From NCBI RefSeq assembly GCF_907164915.1, contig NC_061862.1, positions 142,281,913-142,345,912 of the forward strand: DNA of 64,000 bases, in the 5' to 3' direction. The notes beneath the pieces are model-generated. The model saw nothing but the letters and a program-made list of their open reading frames with translations. It did no database searches and was not told the origin of the DNA. Every line of letters starts with the position of its first letter. The first letter of the stretch is position 1. The stretch is from Impatiens glandulifera. Taxonomy: Eukaryota > Streptophyta > Magnoliopsida > Ericales > Balsaminaceae. Position numbers and translations under genes: made by a program. This document shows, one piece after another, positions 42,960-53,536 of the stretch.

Positions 42960-44168
42960 CTCTAGTAATGCGGATAGTTTGTCTTTCTTAGGGCACTCCC
43001 TTGCTTTATGGGGTCCTTCACAAAAGAAGCATTTTATCTGGGGTCTCTCCCCACTTTTGTCGTCCTAATCTCTTCCTCCCACTAGGTTTGCTGAACTTAG
43101 ATGAGCCTTCCTTGTTGTGGAAACGGTCTCTACCGTTCTTACCCTTGTCGCTCTTGTTGTGGGTCGAATTTGTATTGTCTTGTCTTATCATTTCAACTAG
43201 AGATTTAGCCACGACAATGGCGATGTTTAGATCTTGGACGCCATGCCGTTCTAACTCTAGTTTGACCAATATTTGTAGGCCATCAGTGAAGGAAAACAAA
43301 GCTTCTTCGTCCGAGTAGTTGGGGATCTCAAAGAGAGTGGCAATGAATTCATTGACATACTCATTGATACTCCCCTATGTTAGAGCCGTCGCAACTTGGC
43401 TCTTGCTTCTCGAATAGCATTTTCAGGATAGAACTGCCTCTTGAGTTCTTCTTTAAATTCTCCCCAGGTATTAATAGAACATGTACCTCTTTCCATGTCG
43501 CTACTCCTTCGCCTCCACCACAGTATTGCGGTGTCTTCCAGGTATGTCGTAGTACTATCTATCTTTCTCTTATCTTTTAATAGGCCGAGTGCTTTGAAAT
43601 ACTGGTCCAGATTCCACAAGAAGTTGTCGATCTCCTTCGCATTCCTCTCGCCTAAATATGTTTTAGGCCTTGGAACGTCTATCCTTATTGGATTGGGGAC
43701 TCCTACAAGCGCACATCCACACTCTTGCACAACCGCCTTCTTGAGTAACGCCACATCCTCTTCGATGGCTTGTAATTTAGATGACATTATCTTGAGTTTC
43801 TCGGTCAAGGTACTGATTTCACCGAGGAGGGTCTGCTCCACGATCTGAGACTGCTCTTGATATTTGGACAAGCCCTCGTTCAAGGCACCTTGCATTCCTT
43901 CTTAGAGCTCCTCTCTCTCCTTCTCAATCTCGGAAATGCGTTCCTATAGGTCCCCGACATTATCTTGTCCGTACACCACAGTGAGTTCTACCTTCTCCAA
44001 CCTAGCGATAATGTCAACAATAGTGTCTCTTGATCTCTCTCTTTCTTTGGTAGCTTTGGATCCTCCTGCTTGAACTTTGCGAGAGGTCCTACCATCTTCT
44101 CTAGTCCCGTGGGGAAGATTTTCTACTTCGTCCACGACCTTTGAACTTTCATCTGATCTCTTCGTCAT
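42960..44168 (-). pseudogene. gag: Chromovirus gag with zinc knuckle, broken
   Basis: The ATG at 44168 (MTKRSDESSKVV) follows the primer-binding site. A TAG near 43944 and another stop near 43900 interrupt the N-terminal part. 43895-43380 holds a coiled segment and the retrotrans_gag motif WGEFKEELKRQFYP. After a frameshift, 43299-43018 continues with ALFSFTDGLQ. The nucleocapsid knuckle CFFCEGPHKAREC (about 43030-42992) is in a further frame. Clearly non-functional. Confidence 0.85.
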
Positions 44169-44172
44169 TTCT

Positions 44173-44184
44173 GCTTTGATACCA
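44173..44184 (-). other. Chromovirus primer-binding site
   Basis: The minus strand reads TGGTATCAAAGC, two bases inside the 5' LTR, a one-mismatch version of the methionine tRNA site. Confidence 0.75.
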
Positions 44185-44186
44185 AT

Positions 44187-44626
44187 TGTCACGGGCTTGG
44201 GCTTTTCACCAACGATCCGTGCGACACTAGTTATAATCTTCGTAACATTGAATAACTGGTCATCCTTACTCAAAGTAACACTTGAATAAACACAAGAAAT
44301 TTAGAGAGAAAAAGTAATATATTGATAAAAAATACTTCGTGATTTACATTGTAATACTTTAAAGGTATTTATAGGACTAATTCTAGCCGTTACATTAATG
44401 TCGCACTAATTTAGAGATTCATTCTAATTGTCAATTAGTGATGCACTAATCAAGGACATTCCTTTTATCTATCAATTAGTGATGCACTAATCAAGGACAT
44501 TCCTTTTAACTATCAATTAGTGATGCGCTAATCAAAGACCTGCCTTCCAGCCTAGAATATTCCTCGGGTTGGGCTTAAGCGGGCTTAAACCTCCTCTTCT
44601 TGGGCCAGGAAAATTAGGCCGTGACA
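44187..44626 (-). repeat. Chromovirus 5' LTR
   Basis: A 440-bp LTR with TGTCACGG..CCGTGACA ends, so the terminal inverted repeat is 8 bp. It contains three copies of a block of about 40 bp around CAATTAGTGATGCACTAATCAA. It differs from the split 3' LTR at many scattered positions, more than either Sirevirus LTR pair, in line with its greater age. Confidence 0.9.
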
Positions 44627-45042
44627 ATTTGCACGTGTAATTTAATTACGTTAAAAATGTGACTTTATAATTTAATTCAATATTTTTTTATCTAATTATT
44701 AAAAAATATGACAAAACTTACTTTTATTCACTCGTTTTATTTAAAATTGTTTTGTTATTTAATTAAACCTACCCAAAATCATATAAATTAAAAACATTCA
44801 TTAGGTGAAAATAAAAATAGTTTCGATAAAACAAATATTTAAACATTACATTTTGGATCAAATTACCAATCAAATATAAAGTTCTACTAGGTCTAATATT
44901 ACTTATTATTATATATTTATTTAAAAAAATAAGAATATTAAAAAAATTATCTAACCAATTCATTTAAGTTTTTATTTTTTTTATATCTATAATGATTTTT
45001 GATTATTTTATAACCAAATTTGTGAGTGCATTCTTAAATATT
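44627..45042. other. AT-rich DNA, no gene seen
   Basis: Nothing can be supported here apart from the ATTT target duplication at 44627-44630. Confidence 0.5.
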
Positions 45043-45372
45043 CTTGGGCATGATCATAAGCCCTAAATCACCATCCGTGGACGAACACTTAGGCATTTTC
45101 TCCAATGTTTGTTTTACTCTAAGTCGACATTCCCTCCATGGACGAATCCTTAGGTTTTATCACCAAAGTTTGCATTATTCAAGCCAACACTTCCTCCATA
45201 AACGAACCCTTATATATTTTTTCCACCAATGTTTGCGTTACTCAAGCCAAGATTTTCACTTCCGTTTCAACTACCAAGCTTCGCGCACTCGCATATGATA
45301 ATTAATCTTTTTATAGGGATTCGAACCCTAGTCACCAGTATGAAATGTTAACACTTTAACCGCTAGACCGCT
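45043..45372 (-). mobile_element. tRNA-derived SINE with internal tandem repeats
   Basis: The minus strand has a tRNA-like head: box A-like GGTCTAGCGGTTAAAGTG (about 45369-45352) and a good box B, GGGTTCGAATCCC (45328-45316). The body contains three imperfect units of about 60 bp, each with a GACGAA(C/T)-like core and CTTAGG (about 45069-45250). No cloverleaf acceptor stem pairs, so it is a SINE head and not a tRNA gene. Confidence 0.55.
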
Positions 45373-45399
45373 TATGATTGTTGAAATAATTTTACAATT

Positions 45400-45603
45400 T
45401 TGTGTATATATATATATTTTGGTTAGGTTGCAAGTTCGAAACATACATATAACATTTTTAATTTTATTTTTAACCGTTTTAAATTTATGGGCGGGTCAAC
45501 CCACAATTCGACTTAAGTATTCATTTACTCTCACATGTATATCTAAATTAATCACAACTCTCGACCCGGCAATCCGGACACTTTAAAAATTAAGCATCAT
45601 TAT
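45400..45603 (+). mobile_element. SINE-like dispersed repeat, copy 1
   Basis: One of five copies of a conserved segment of about 200 bp. Landmarks are GTTGCAAGTTCGAAAC (box B-like), TTTATGGGCGGGTCAACCCA, ACAACTCTCGACCCGGCAAT and the end TTAAAAATTAAGCATCATTA. It encodes no protein and its ends are AT-rich. Classed as SINE-like because of the box B match and the size. Confidence 0.5.
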
Positions 45604-45684
45604 ATATATATTAGTTAGTTAAAAAATTGAACTTATATTGTTAAAATATCCCGCGTTCATCTAGTTTGGTGTTCATCTAGTGGT

Positions 45685-46784
45685 GGAAAAAAGCTCACTT
45701 AGACGTATGTACTTGTACAACTAACTCACTTAAACGTATGTACTAATAAAAGGTCATTTAAACATACGTACTATTAAAAATTGGCTCATTTAGTCTCTTT
45801 TAATAACCATGGTTAATTTTTATTTTTAAATTTATATATTTATTAATTAAATATTAATATATTTTCTCTCTCTTTCCTTCACATTTATTATTTCATTTAT
45901 TACTAATAAATGAACCCTGTATTTTTATCTTTTTTATAATTTTTTATTATTTCTATATGAGTATTTATGATTGATTATTTTAATTTTATTTTATATATAT
46001 GAACATTCATCATTAATTATTTTAACTCTATATTTCTTCTTCTTTTTTATATATATTTGTTATATTCACATTAGTTATTAATTATTTTAAAATTGTTTGA
46101 TCTCAATAATTGAATATAACAATAAAAATTCTTTCAAAAATAAAAATTATTCAACACAAAAATAAATTAATTAAGAATTAAATAATAATAAAAAACCCAT
46201 TCATCAACACTAAAAGAGTAATAATCAAATATTAGACAAAACAATTCATTTACTACTAATATAAGTTACTAATATAAGTCGTGAATAAAAATTAAATAAA
46301 AAATTATTAATTTTATTTTTATTTATATTAAACTAAATAAGAAAAAAACCCTTTTTCATTTTTATTATATTAAATTAAATAAGAAAAAACCCTTCAAAAA
46401 ATATTACAATAAAACATAAAATTCATAAATAAGTTGTTAATTTCTTTTTAAAAAATGAGAATTTAAGAAATATGAGAAATATAAACGGATAAAAAAAGAA
46501 GATTAAATGTAAAAGAGAAATTAATATTAAAATAATAAAAAATTTAAGAATAAAATAAATTACCTAGTTTAATTAATGAAAAAGAAAGGGAGAGAAAATA
46601 TATTAATATTTAATTAATAAATATTTAAATTTAAAAATAAAAGTTAACCATGGTTACTAAGAGTACTAAGAGAGGCTAAATGAACCAATTTTTGATAGTA
46701 CATACGTTTAAATGACCTTTTATTAGTACATACATTTAAGTGAGCTATTTGTACAAGTACATACGTCTAAGTGAGCTTTTTTCC
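45685..46784. mobile_element. Long-TIR fold-back element (1.1 kb)
   Basis: The ends are inverted repeats of about 220 bp beginning GGAAAAAAGCTCACTTAGACG. Internal landmarks ACGTATGTACTAATAAAAGG and AACCATGGTTAA occur on both arms in reverse. The middle is AT-rich with no coding. No target duplication is clear. Long arms suggest a Mutator-like MITE. Confidence 0.7.
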
Positions 46785-46799
46785 TTTAAAATAAATGTT

Positions 46800-47020
46800 A
46801 TTATGCTAGTTGGTTAAATGATTGTACTTATTTTGTTAGGTTGCAAGTTCGAAATACACATATAACATTTTTAATTTTATTTTTAACCGTTTTAAGTTTA
46901 TGGGCGGGTCAACCCACAATCCGACTCAAATATCTATTTACACTCACATATATATTCAAATTAACCACAACTCTCGACTCGACAATCCGAACACTTTAAA
47001 AATTAAGCATCATTATATAT
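46800..47020 (+). mobile_element. SINE-like dispersed repeat, copy 2
   Basis: Same family as 45400-45603. Here the left end extends to CTAGTTGGTTAAATGATTGTAC, which resembles a tRNA box A, strengthening the SINE reading. Copies 1 and 2 flank the fold-back element as direct repeats. Confidence 0.55.
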
Positions 47021-48103
47021 ATTTTATTTTTTCAAAGTTCATTAAAAATTAAAAAATGAAATTTGTATAACGAAACAAAGTATGAGAAAAATAAAAATAT
47101 AAGGACAAAAAGAAAAAAAAGGACCGTAGGCCAAAATAATTAATGTGCACAAAGGTCTTCAAGAAGGGCTATGATCTTTTCAACCGACTCTACGGACTTT
47201 CTAAAACGAATTTCGAATAATATCATAATTGTAGTCACCCATTTTACCCCGATTTATAATTTTAAATAATCCCGAGTCAATGAAATTATTTTATAAATTT
47301 CTATACGAGCTCATTGCACGAAATTAAAATAAAAATTTAATTCAGAAAACTTTGTCGTATCTTCCGAATTCTAAATAATTAAATTACATACTATTTATAT
47401 AAATAAATAAATTAGTCAAATGAAATAAACCAAACTAAATAAATAAATTAGAAAAATATATATATTGATATTAATGTTGGTTTATTTATTTTGAAAAAAA
47501 ATAAATAAAAATAAAACACCTAATCAACCACGTCCTTGACCTGGTCAACTAGACAAAAGAGCAAAACCAAACAAGGATTAACCGATTTGAAGATAACCTG
47601 GAAATGGAGAGATAATTATAATCATTTTTTTTTTAGAAAGAAAAGGATGGGTCCTACCTCAAAGGCTTCCTTCTTTAGAGGCCATCTTCTCACAAAATCG
47701 GATAAGGAAGAAGAAGTTGGATTTTTGATTGGAACCACAAAAATGGTCCCGTTTTTAACGAATGGTTATAGGAATCATGAGGACAATATAGGAGGGCACA
47801 AGATTTGAGGGTAAAATGGAGAAATCCAAAATTGAATGTGGTGGATGAGAATGATGATTTAAGGAGGGCTTAAATATTTTTTTTTAGGAGATTTTTGAAT
47901 GGGCAGAGATTTTTAGAGAGAGAAAACGATATTGTTGTGGAGAGTGGCTTTTGAAGCTTGATTGAAACTTGGCGATTTAGGGTTTTGGAATTTGAACTGA
48001 TCCTAGCTGGTGAGATTCGTGGATAGCTTGAGAAAGTTAGAGAACAGACGATATGTCGTCATTCTTCCTCTAGAAATCCTATTGAAAGAAACTTTTAAGT
48101 TTC
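47021..48103. other. Unassigned region, possibly an old LTR fragment
   Basis: No gene is supported. The stretch 47220-48090 has the mixed AT-rich and purine-rich texture of an old LTR (GAGAGAGAAAACG, TTTAGGGTTTTGG), but I found neither a partner repeat nor a primer site. Confidence 0.3.
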
Positions 48104-49984
48104 GGACGGTTTCTCAAAACAACCTTATTTCCCGTTCACTCTCTCGAACTAATCTAATTTGTTCATTCATTCCCAAACTAACCTAATTTGTTTATTTATC
48201 TCCAAGCTAACCTAGTTTATTATTCAAACGGGAAATTTGATGAAATAACCCTCATAAGTGGGTTATTACCATATATAGCATGCCTTTACTAATTTTTTCA
48301 TTTTTAACCTTTTGTCTTGGCAAAATGTCACTTTTGCCCTTTATTTAAAAAAAAAATTGATTTTCTTCTTCTCTCTTTTCCCTTTCCTTCTCATTTCCCT
48401 TCCTCTCTCTTTTTTCAACTTCCCCTACCCCTGACCGATCAAGCTGAAGACGACGACGACGAAAAGCCCCCGAAATATCGACGACGTCCTCTCCCCCGAA
48501 CTCCGACGAGCCCCTGAATCGTTTTGGGTTTAAAATGCATATGTCGAAGGCTGTTGCAGGCTGTCGCAGACGAATGCGCATTTCGTCTACGACAGATGCG
48601 CATTCGTCTGCGAAAGATGCGCATTCGTCTGCGACAGGATCGGGGCTCAACCTCGGAGTTCGTTGCTTCGGAGAAAACTCACCTTCAACCTCAACCTTCG
48701 TTCGTTCTGCTTTTTTCCGTCGTCGGGGGCCGGATTGTCGTCGGGGGAGAGGAGGAGAAGAAGAAAATGATGATGGCGGCTTCGTTCTGAGTTGCTTCGT
48801 TGGTTCTTTCGACTTCGTCGTCGGGGGAGAGGAGAAGAAGAAGATGATGGTGGCTTCGTTGATTCCTTCAGCTTCGTCGTCATCGATCGTCTTCGAGGGT
48901 AGGGGAAGTTGAAAAGAGAGAGAGGGAGGGAAAGGAGAAGGAAAGGGAAACAGAAAAGAAAATCAATTTTTTTTTTTAAATAAAGGGCAAAAGTGAAATT
49001 TTGCCTTGACAAAAGGTTAAAAATGAAAAAATTTGTAAAGGCATGCTATATATGGTAATAACCCTCTTATGAGGGTTATTTCATCAAATTTCCCATTCAA
49101 ATTCAGTTTTATTTATTTTTTCACATTTAAAATTTATTATATATAAAGTTTATATTTTGATATATATTTTAAATTATTATTTATATAAATTAAATTATTA
49201 ATATTTTGATATGTATTTTAAATTATTATTTTTATAAATTAGATTATTTATATTTTAATATATAATTTAAATTTAATTATTTTTTATAAATTTAATTATT
49301 TATATTTTAATATATATATATATATTTACATTTCAATTATTATTTATATAGTGTAATAAATATTAAATAATTCTAATAAATAATTAATGAATACTAATAA
49401 ATTTAAAATATTTTAATCATAACAATATAATAATTAAATATTCGAGTTTTTAAATTTATCAATTATTTATTAAATATAATAACAAGATTACCATATTTCT
49501 AAGATTAAAATATTAATTAAAAATGTTATTATATTTAATAAATAATTGATAAATTTAAAAACGTTTTTATGAATATATAATTATTATATTATTATATTAT
49601 TATAGTTAAAATATTTTAAATTTATTAGTATTTATCAATTATTTATTAAAATGCTAAAAAGAATATTTATTATACTATATAAATAATAATTGAAATATAT
49701 ATATATATATATTAAAATATAAATAATCAAATTTATAAAAAATAATCAAATTTAAATTATATATCAAAATATAAATAATTTAATTTATATAAATAATAAT
49801 TTAAATTATATATCAAAATATAAATAATTTAGTTTATATATAATGAATTTTAAATGTAAAAAAAATAAAAAAATAAATAAAAATTGAGTTTGAATAGTTA
49901 ATTAAGTTAGTTTGAGAATAATTGAACAAACTAGGTTAGTTTGAGAAAGTCAACACCAAACAAGGTTACTTTGAGAAACAATCC
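48104..49984. mobile_element. Long fold-back (Mutator-like) element, copy 1, itself interrupted
   Basis: The outer ends are GGACGGTTTCTCAAAACAACC and the complement of GGATTGTTTCTCAAAGTAACC. Both arms then carry repeated CAAACTAACCTAGTTTG-type motifs and long AT-rich blocks (AATTATTTATATTTTGATATAT), so nearly the whole element folds back on itself. It is related end to end to the copy at 62935-63861. It is interrupted by the element at 48230-49094. Confidence 0.65.
48230..49094. mobile_element. Long-TIR MITE inserted in the fold-back element (865 bp)
   Basis: Terminal inverted repeats of about 200 bp start GGGAAATTTGATGAAATAAC and end with its complement. They are flanked by ATTCAAAC (48222-48229) and ATTCAAAT (49095-49102), an 8-bp duplication with one mismatch. 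The core (48440-48900) is unusually GC-rich. It holds three copies of an ATGCGCATTCGTCTGCG motif in both orientations and a duplicated CGTCGGGGGAGAGG segment. Open frames here follow from composition and show no domain. Confidence 0.7.
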
Positions 49985-50046
49985 CAATAACGATTCCACA
50001 ATTGAATGGAGGCTTACCACGTATCGGTTATGTTAACTTGTACCCT

Positions 50047-50134
50047 CCAAACAAATTTAAGCCTTTCAAATATTTAAGTTAGGTGTAAAACCAAACAAAT
50101 TTAAGCCTTTCAAATATTTAAGTTATGTGTAAAA
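50047..50134. repeat. Tandem duplication of 44 bp
   Basis: Two adjacent copies of a 44-bp unit (CCAAACAAATTTAAGCCTTT..) differ at one base. No function is apparent. Confidence 0.85.
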
Positions 50135-50495
50135 CAATTTTGTATTTCTAAATACTTTCAGTAATTTTCTTATAACTTAAATTGGTGTTGGACTCCTGAT
50201 AAACAATAAATTAAATTAAATCATCTAATGTGGATGTGAGTTTGAACCAAAACAATGTTTTTATGGGTTAAAAATTATTAATATCGAAACAGTTTCATAG
50301 TTTAAGGGTTTATTTAGAAAAAAGAAAAGGTTTAAGGATATATTTTAAAATTAACTAATATTTTGAGGTGCTTTAAGTATACATGTGCTCTCTTTTGTTA
50401 TAAGTAGAATAGAATTCCATAATTTCATAATCTCAATAAAATATTCCCTTTGTTTGACCTTCCTTGTTTTTATTCCAATTAATTCCCTCAGTAGC

Positions 50496-50650
50496 TATAT
50501 ATAAAGAAGAACAAGATGAAGAAGAACTCAATTTGAGATATTCAAGCTAAGACAGTGAGCTTCTTCATGTCTTTCATCTTCGACCAATTTCACCGGATCC
50601 GCTCCTCCTAGACTGCCGGCCGGCCGGCTAACCGCCGCCAATACAACAAG
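50496..50650 (+). promoter_or_regulatory. Possible promoter and non-coding first exon of an unidentified transcript
   Basis: TATATATAAAG (50496-50506) is followed by a GC-richer stretch ending CAACAAG, then GTATGT, a good splice donor at 50651. The would-be exon holds two tiny ORFs (ATG at 50517, 6 codons; ATG at 50567, 14 codons, MSFIFDQFHRIRSS) and the GC tract GCCGGCCGGCCGGC (50615-50628). I find no matching coding exon downstream before 52780, so this may be a stranded first exon or a chance arrangement. Confidence 0.3.
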
Positions 50651-51339
50651 GTATGTTTTAACTATTTCTTTTTTTATCTTCAAGATGTTGCTATTTCATG
50701 ACTTAGTATTCAACTTCTCTTAATATTCAAATCAGATACATTTAATTGCTTCATCAATATATATATATATGCATTAGCTAAATCACATTTATCTTTTTTT
50801 TTTAATAACATTAACTATTTATTATATTTTCCTGTAATTTTGTAGTGCATATTTATTTTTTAAAATAATAATATAAATTTTAATAGATGATACAATTTTA
50901 ATGGGACAAGAATATCTTAATTGAAATTAAGAAAATATGTTCAAAAAAGAGTTTCAAAACATTAACTATTATAATTCACACAATATATTTAATTTTCACA
51001 TTTTACTTTAAAATCTTGATTTTAAATATTAGATAGTGCTTTAAATAAATTAAAAATCTATGGGAAGAAAATGATTATTATATATGTATAGTTAAATAAT
51101 TTATAGTTTTGAAAAATGAGTATTTTTTTTCCTTTATTCTAGGATATGATTTTCATAAGGTACTCATTGAGATGAGAGAGAATAAAATTTAATGCAATAG
51201 TGGTGTTCACAAGCCACCAATTAAGATCAAGGCTAAGATATGATATAATAATAAACAACAAATATAAATTATTATATATATATATATATTTAATAATGTA
51301 AGCTACATGACCCTTCGATTGCAAACTCCGTTTAAAGTC

Positions 51340-51440
51340 CAGCTTTTACACGGGAACGTTCCGAACTAATTCCTAAGCCACGGGAACGTTCTGCACCAAT
51401 CCCTAAGCCACGGAACGTTTTGATCCAATTTCTAAGTCCG
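51340..51440. repeat. Three short tandem units with palindrome GGAACGTTCC
   Basis: Three units of about 37 bp, CACGGGAACGTTCCGAACTAATTCCTAAGC-like, lie in a row. Each centres on GAACGTT, and the first is the perfect palindrome GGAACGTTCC, which fits part of a heat-shock element (GAAnnTTC). No gene is recognised next to it. Confidence 0.6.
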
Positions 51441-52001
51441 CTACAAACCAGTGAAAACAAAAGATATATGCTTTGCATGCGCATAGTCGAATTCTAGCAG
51501 ACAATGTCATTTATTTACCTAACAGAATCAGACATGTGTAAAATCTGTTTTAGCGCCCACTCGTTTTTACTCGATCTCTGATATGGTAATACATATAAGA
51601 GTAAAACCTCAAACCGTGGATTTTTTGCACCCACTTTAAGCCATAATGACGAATCGTGGTAAACAGTTTCTATTATTATTATTTTTACCGACGAGGTTCG
51701 ACGTCAAAGTTATATTATAGGAATACTAATTACATCATAACCTCCACTCTAACTAAATATATATTTTTAAGTAAAATCAAATTATTTGAACTATTCTAGT
51801 AAGTTAAATAGTTGATATAATTTCGAATAATGTGTCCCAAAAAAAATAGTATAAATTAATTTTATAGTGAAATAATAGTTATATTGTTACTAATTAAGGT
51901 TCATTCTATTTTTAAACTATAATATAGTAATAATATATAATATTATTATTCTATTATTTTTCATAGAACAATTATTAATGATATTAATTATATGAATTAA
52001 T

Positions 52002-52130
52002 CCCTTCTCCTAGACTAGCGGCAACAAGACGTGGATATTGATTCTAAGGTCTTGAGTTCGAGCTCGCCAAGCAACAAGATCGGTGTTTTTGCAGACTATT
52101 TGCTAAACCTTTTTTAACCACATTTTTTTA
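52002..52130 (+). mobile_element. tRNA-derived SINE fragment
   Basis: Box A-like CTAGACTAGCGGCAACAAG and box B-like GTCTTGAGTTCGAGCTCGCC are spaced as in a tRNA promoter, followed by a short body and a T-rich end. It lies in otherwise featureless AT-rich DNA (50700-52780). Confidence 0.55.
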
Positions 52131-52781
52131 ATTATATGACTTATATTTTACATATCAAATTTAACAAAAAAAAAAGAATTAAATTAAATAATGAAACATA
52201 ATATGGTTGATTTAATTTTCATATATATATAATGAAATTGACATTGAAATTGTAGTTACTAATTCTTAAATTGGTATACCTTTTAATATTAAGAATTAAA
52301 ATTTTAATTTTAATTTGAATTAGAATTCCAATAAAAATCAATCTAGTATAATTTTATAGTTTTTAATTTCACTCTTTTTTAGTTCAGAAATTAATTTTTA
52401 TTTGTTTTGTATGTTAAAACAAAATAACTTATTATTTTATCATTTAAAACACGATTAAAGTTTTCAATAAATATATTTTATTTTTGAATTTGGGATGTTA
52501 GAATATTGTCCCGATGTCTTTTCTCTTTTTTAATTTATTAAGTTAACATTTTGAAACTGATATTTTGTTTTTGAATTTAGAAGATTAAAATATTGAACCA
52601 ATATTTTTTTTAATATATGAAGATGTTCCACCAATGTTTTTTAATGAAAATTGAAACTTACAAAAAATTAGCACTTAGAGATATTAAGATTGTTGTACCA
52701 AACCAATATTTTAATAAAATATATAATATATATTAAAATTATTTTTATTATATTATTTTTCCAAACATAAAAATTGGGATT

Positions 52782-53536
52782 GAATTAGTTGTATCTTCTA
52801 GTGCACCACATTCTACCGAATATTCCGCAGTACAATCCGGTACGCAACGATCCAACGAATATATTTTGATGCGTACTATCCCATACACCTGACGTACCAC
52901 CATCAGAAAGCTCGCACGTATCCAAGAAACAGTTTCGACCGTTTCTATGCTTCAATATAAAAGAGTAGCAGAGTACAACGACGAATCTCTTGATCACCAG
53001 ATCTCTTGCTCTTCGCGAATCTATCTCTCGATTAATATACAATCTCTCTATCTCATCTTTCTCAAGTGTATAATTCACTACGTTAAGTGGAGAGATAATT
53101 CACTATGCTACCTGAGTGTATTTTTTAGTGTTGTAAATTGAACAGAATATTGTCTGTTCAACAGTGAGTGATAGCTAGGAATTCAGAACAGGAAGTTATT
53201 AAGTCCTGAGTTCTGACTGGATTTGTGTAGACGCTATACAAATCAAAGCCTTCTAGTGGAATCCTTCTGGAAACAAAAAATGGGGTGACTTAGGAGTTTT
53301 TATCTCCGAACATCCATAAAACTGTGTGTTATTTCCTTACTGTTTCTTACATTCCATTGTCTGCCGCTTCAAATCTAGCAAGTAAATTCCACACTTGAAA
53401 CTGTTCAAGAGCTTACGAAGATTTTTCGAAGAATAGAAACATATTTTAATATTTAACATGATTAAAATCGCATTGAAAGTGAAAATTAGCACAGCAATAT
53501 TCAACCCCCCTTCTATTGTTGCCACTGATACTAACA
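52782..53536 (+). repeat. SIRE-3 5' LTR, truncated
   Basis: Corresponds to 55585-56332 of the 3' LTR; about 550 bp of its left part is lost. TATAAAAG is at 52956-52963 and the R-region block (GGGGTGACTTAGGAG..CTCCGAACATCC) at 53282-53320. It ends CTAACA. Confidence 0.8.

Larger units (their letters stand above)
10209..44626 (-). mobile_element. Ty3/Gypsy chromovirus (Reina/Galadriel-like), host of two nested Copia insertions
   Basis: The outer element is bounded by TGTCA..TGACA LTRs: a 5' LTR at 44187-44626 and a 3' LTR split into 10209-10402 and 25264-25518. ATTT flanks both ends (10205-10208 and 44627-44630). Minus-strand order is PBS (44173-44184), gag, a CX2CX3HX4C zinc knuckle, protease, RT with YLDD, RNase H, integrase and a C-terminal chromodomain, then a purine tract. 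Without its two Sirevirus insertions (10403-25263 and 26177-40172) it would be about 5.6 kb, normal for a chromovirus. The coding region has several stops and frameshifts, so it is a dead copy and the oldest layer of the nest. Confidence 0.9.

Noticed and set aside
44428..44545. CRISPR-like array of repeats of about 40 bp in the chromovirus LTR
   Set aside because: The units are contiguous without unique spacers, lie within a plant LTR and occur in both LTR copies. They are ordinary tandem repeats.
45312..45371. tRNA gene on the minus strand
   Set aside because: Box A and box B match, but no acceptor stem or anticodon arm pairs and a SINE body follows. Called a SINE head.
48345..49012. Several overlapping open frames of 60-125 codons in the GC-rich MITE core
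   Set aside because: Composition-driven: stop-poor on both strands, no domain, and located inside a fold-back transposon.
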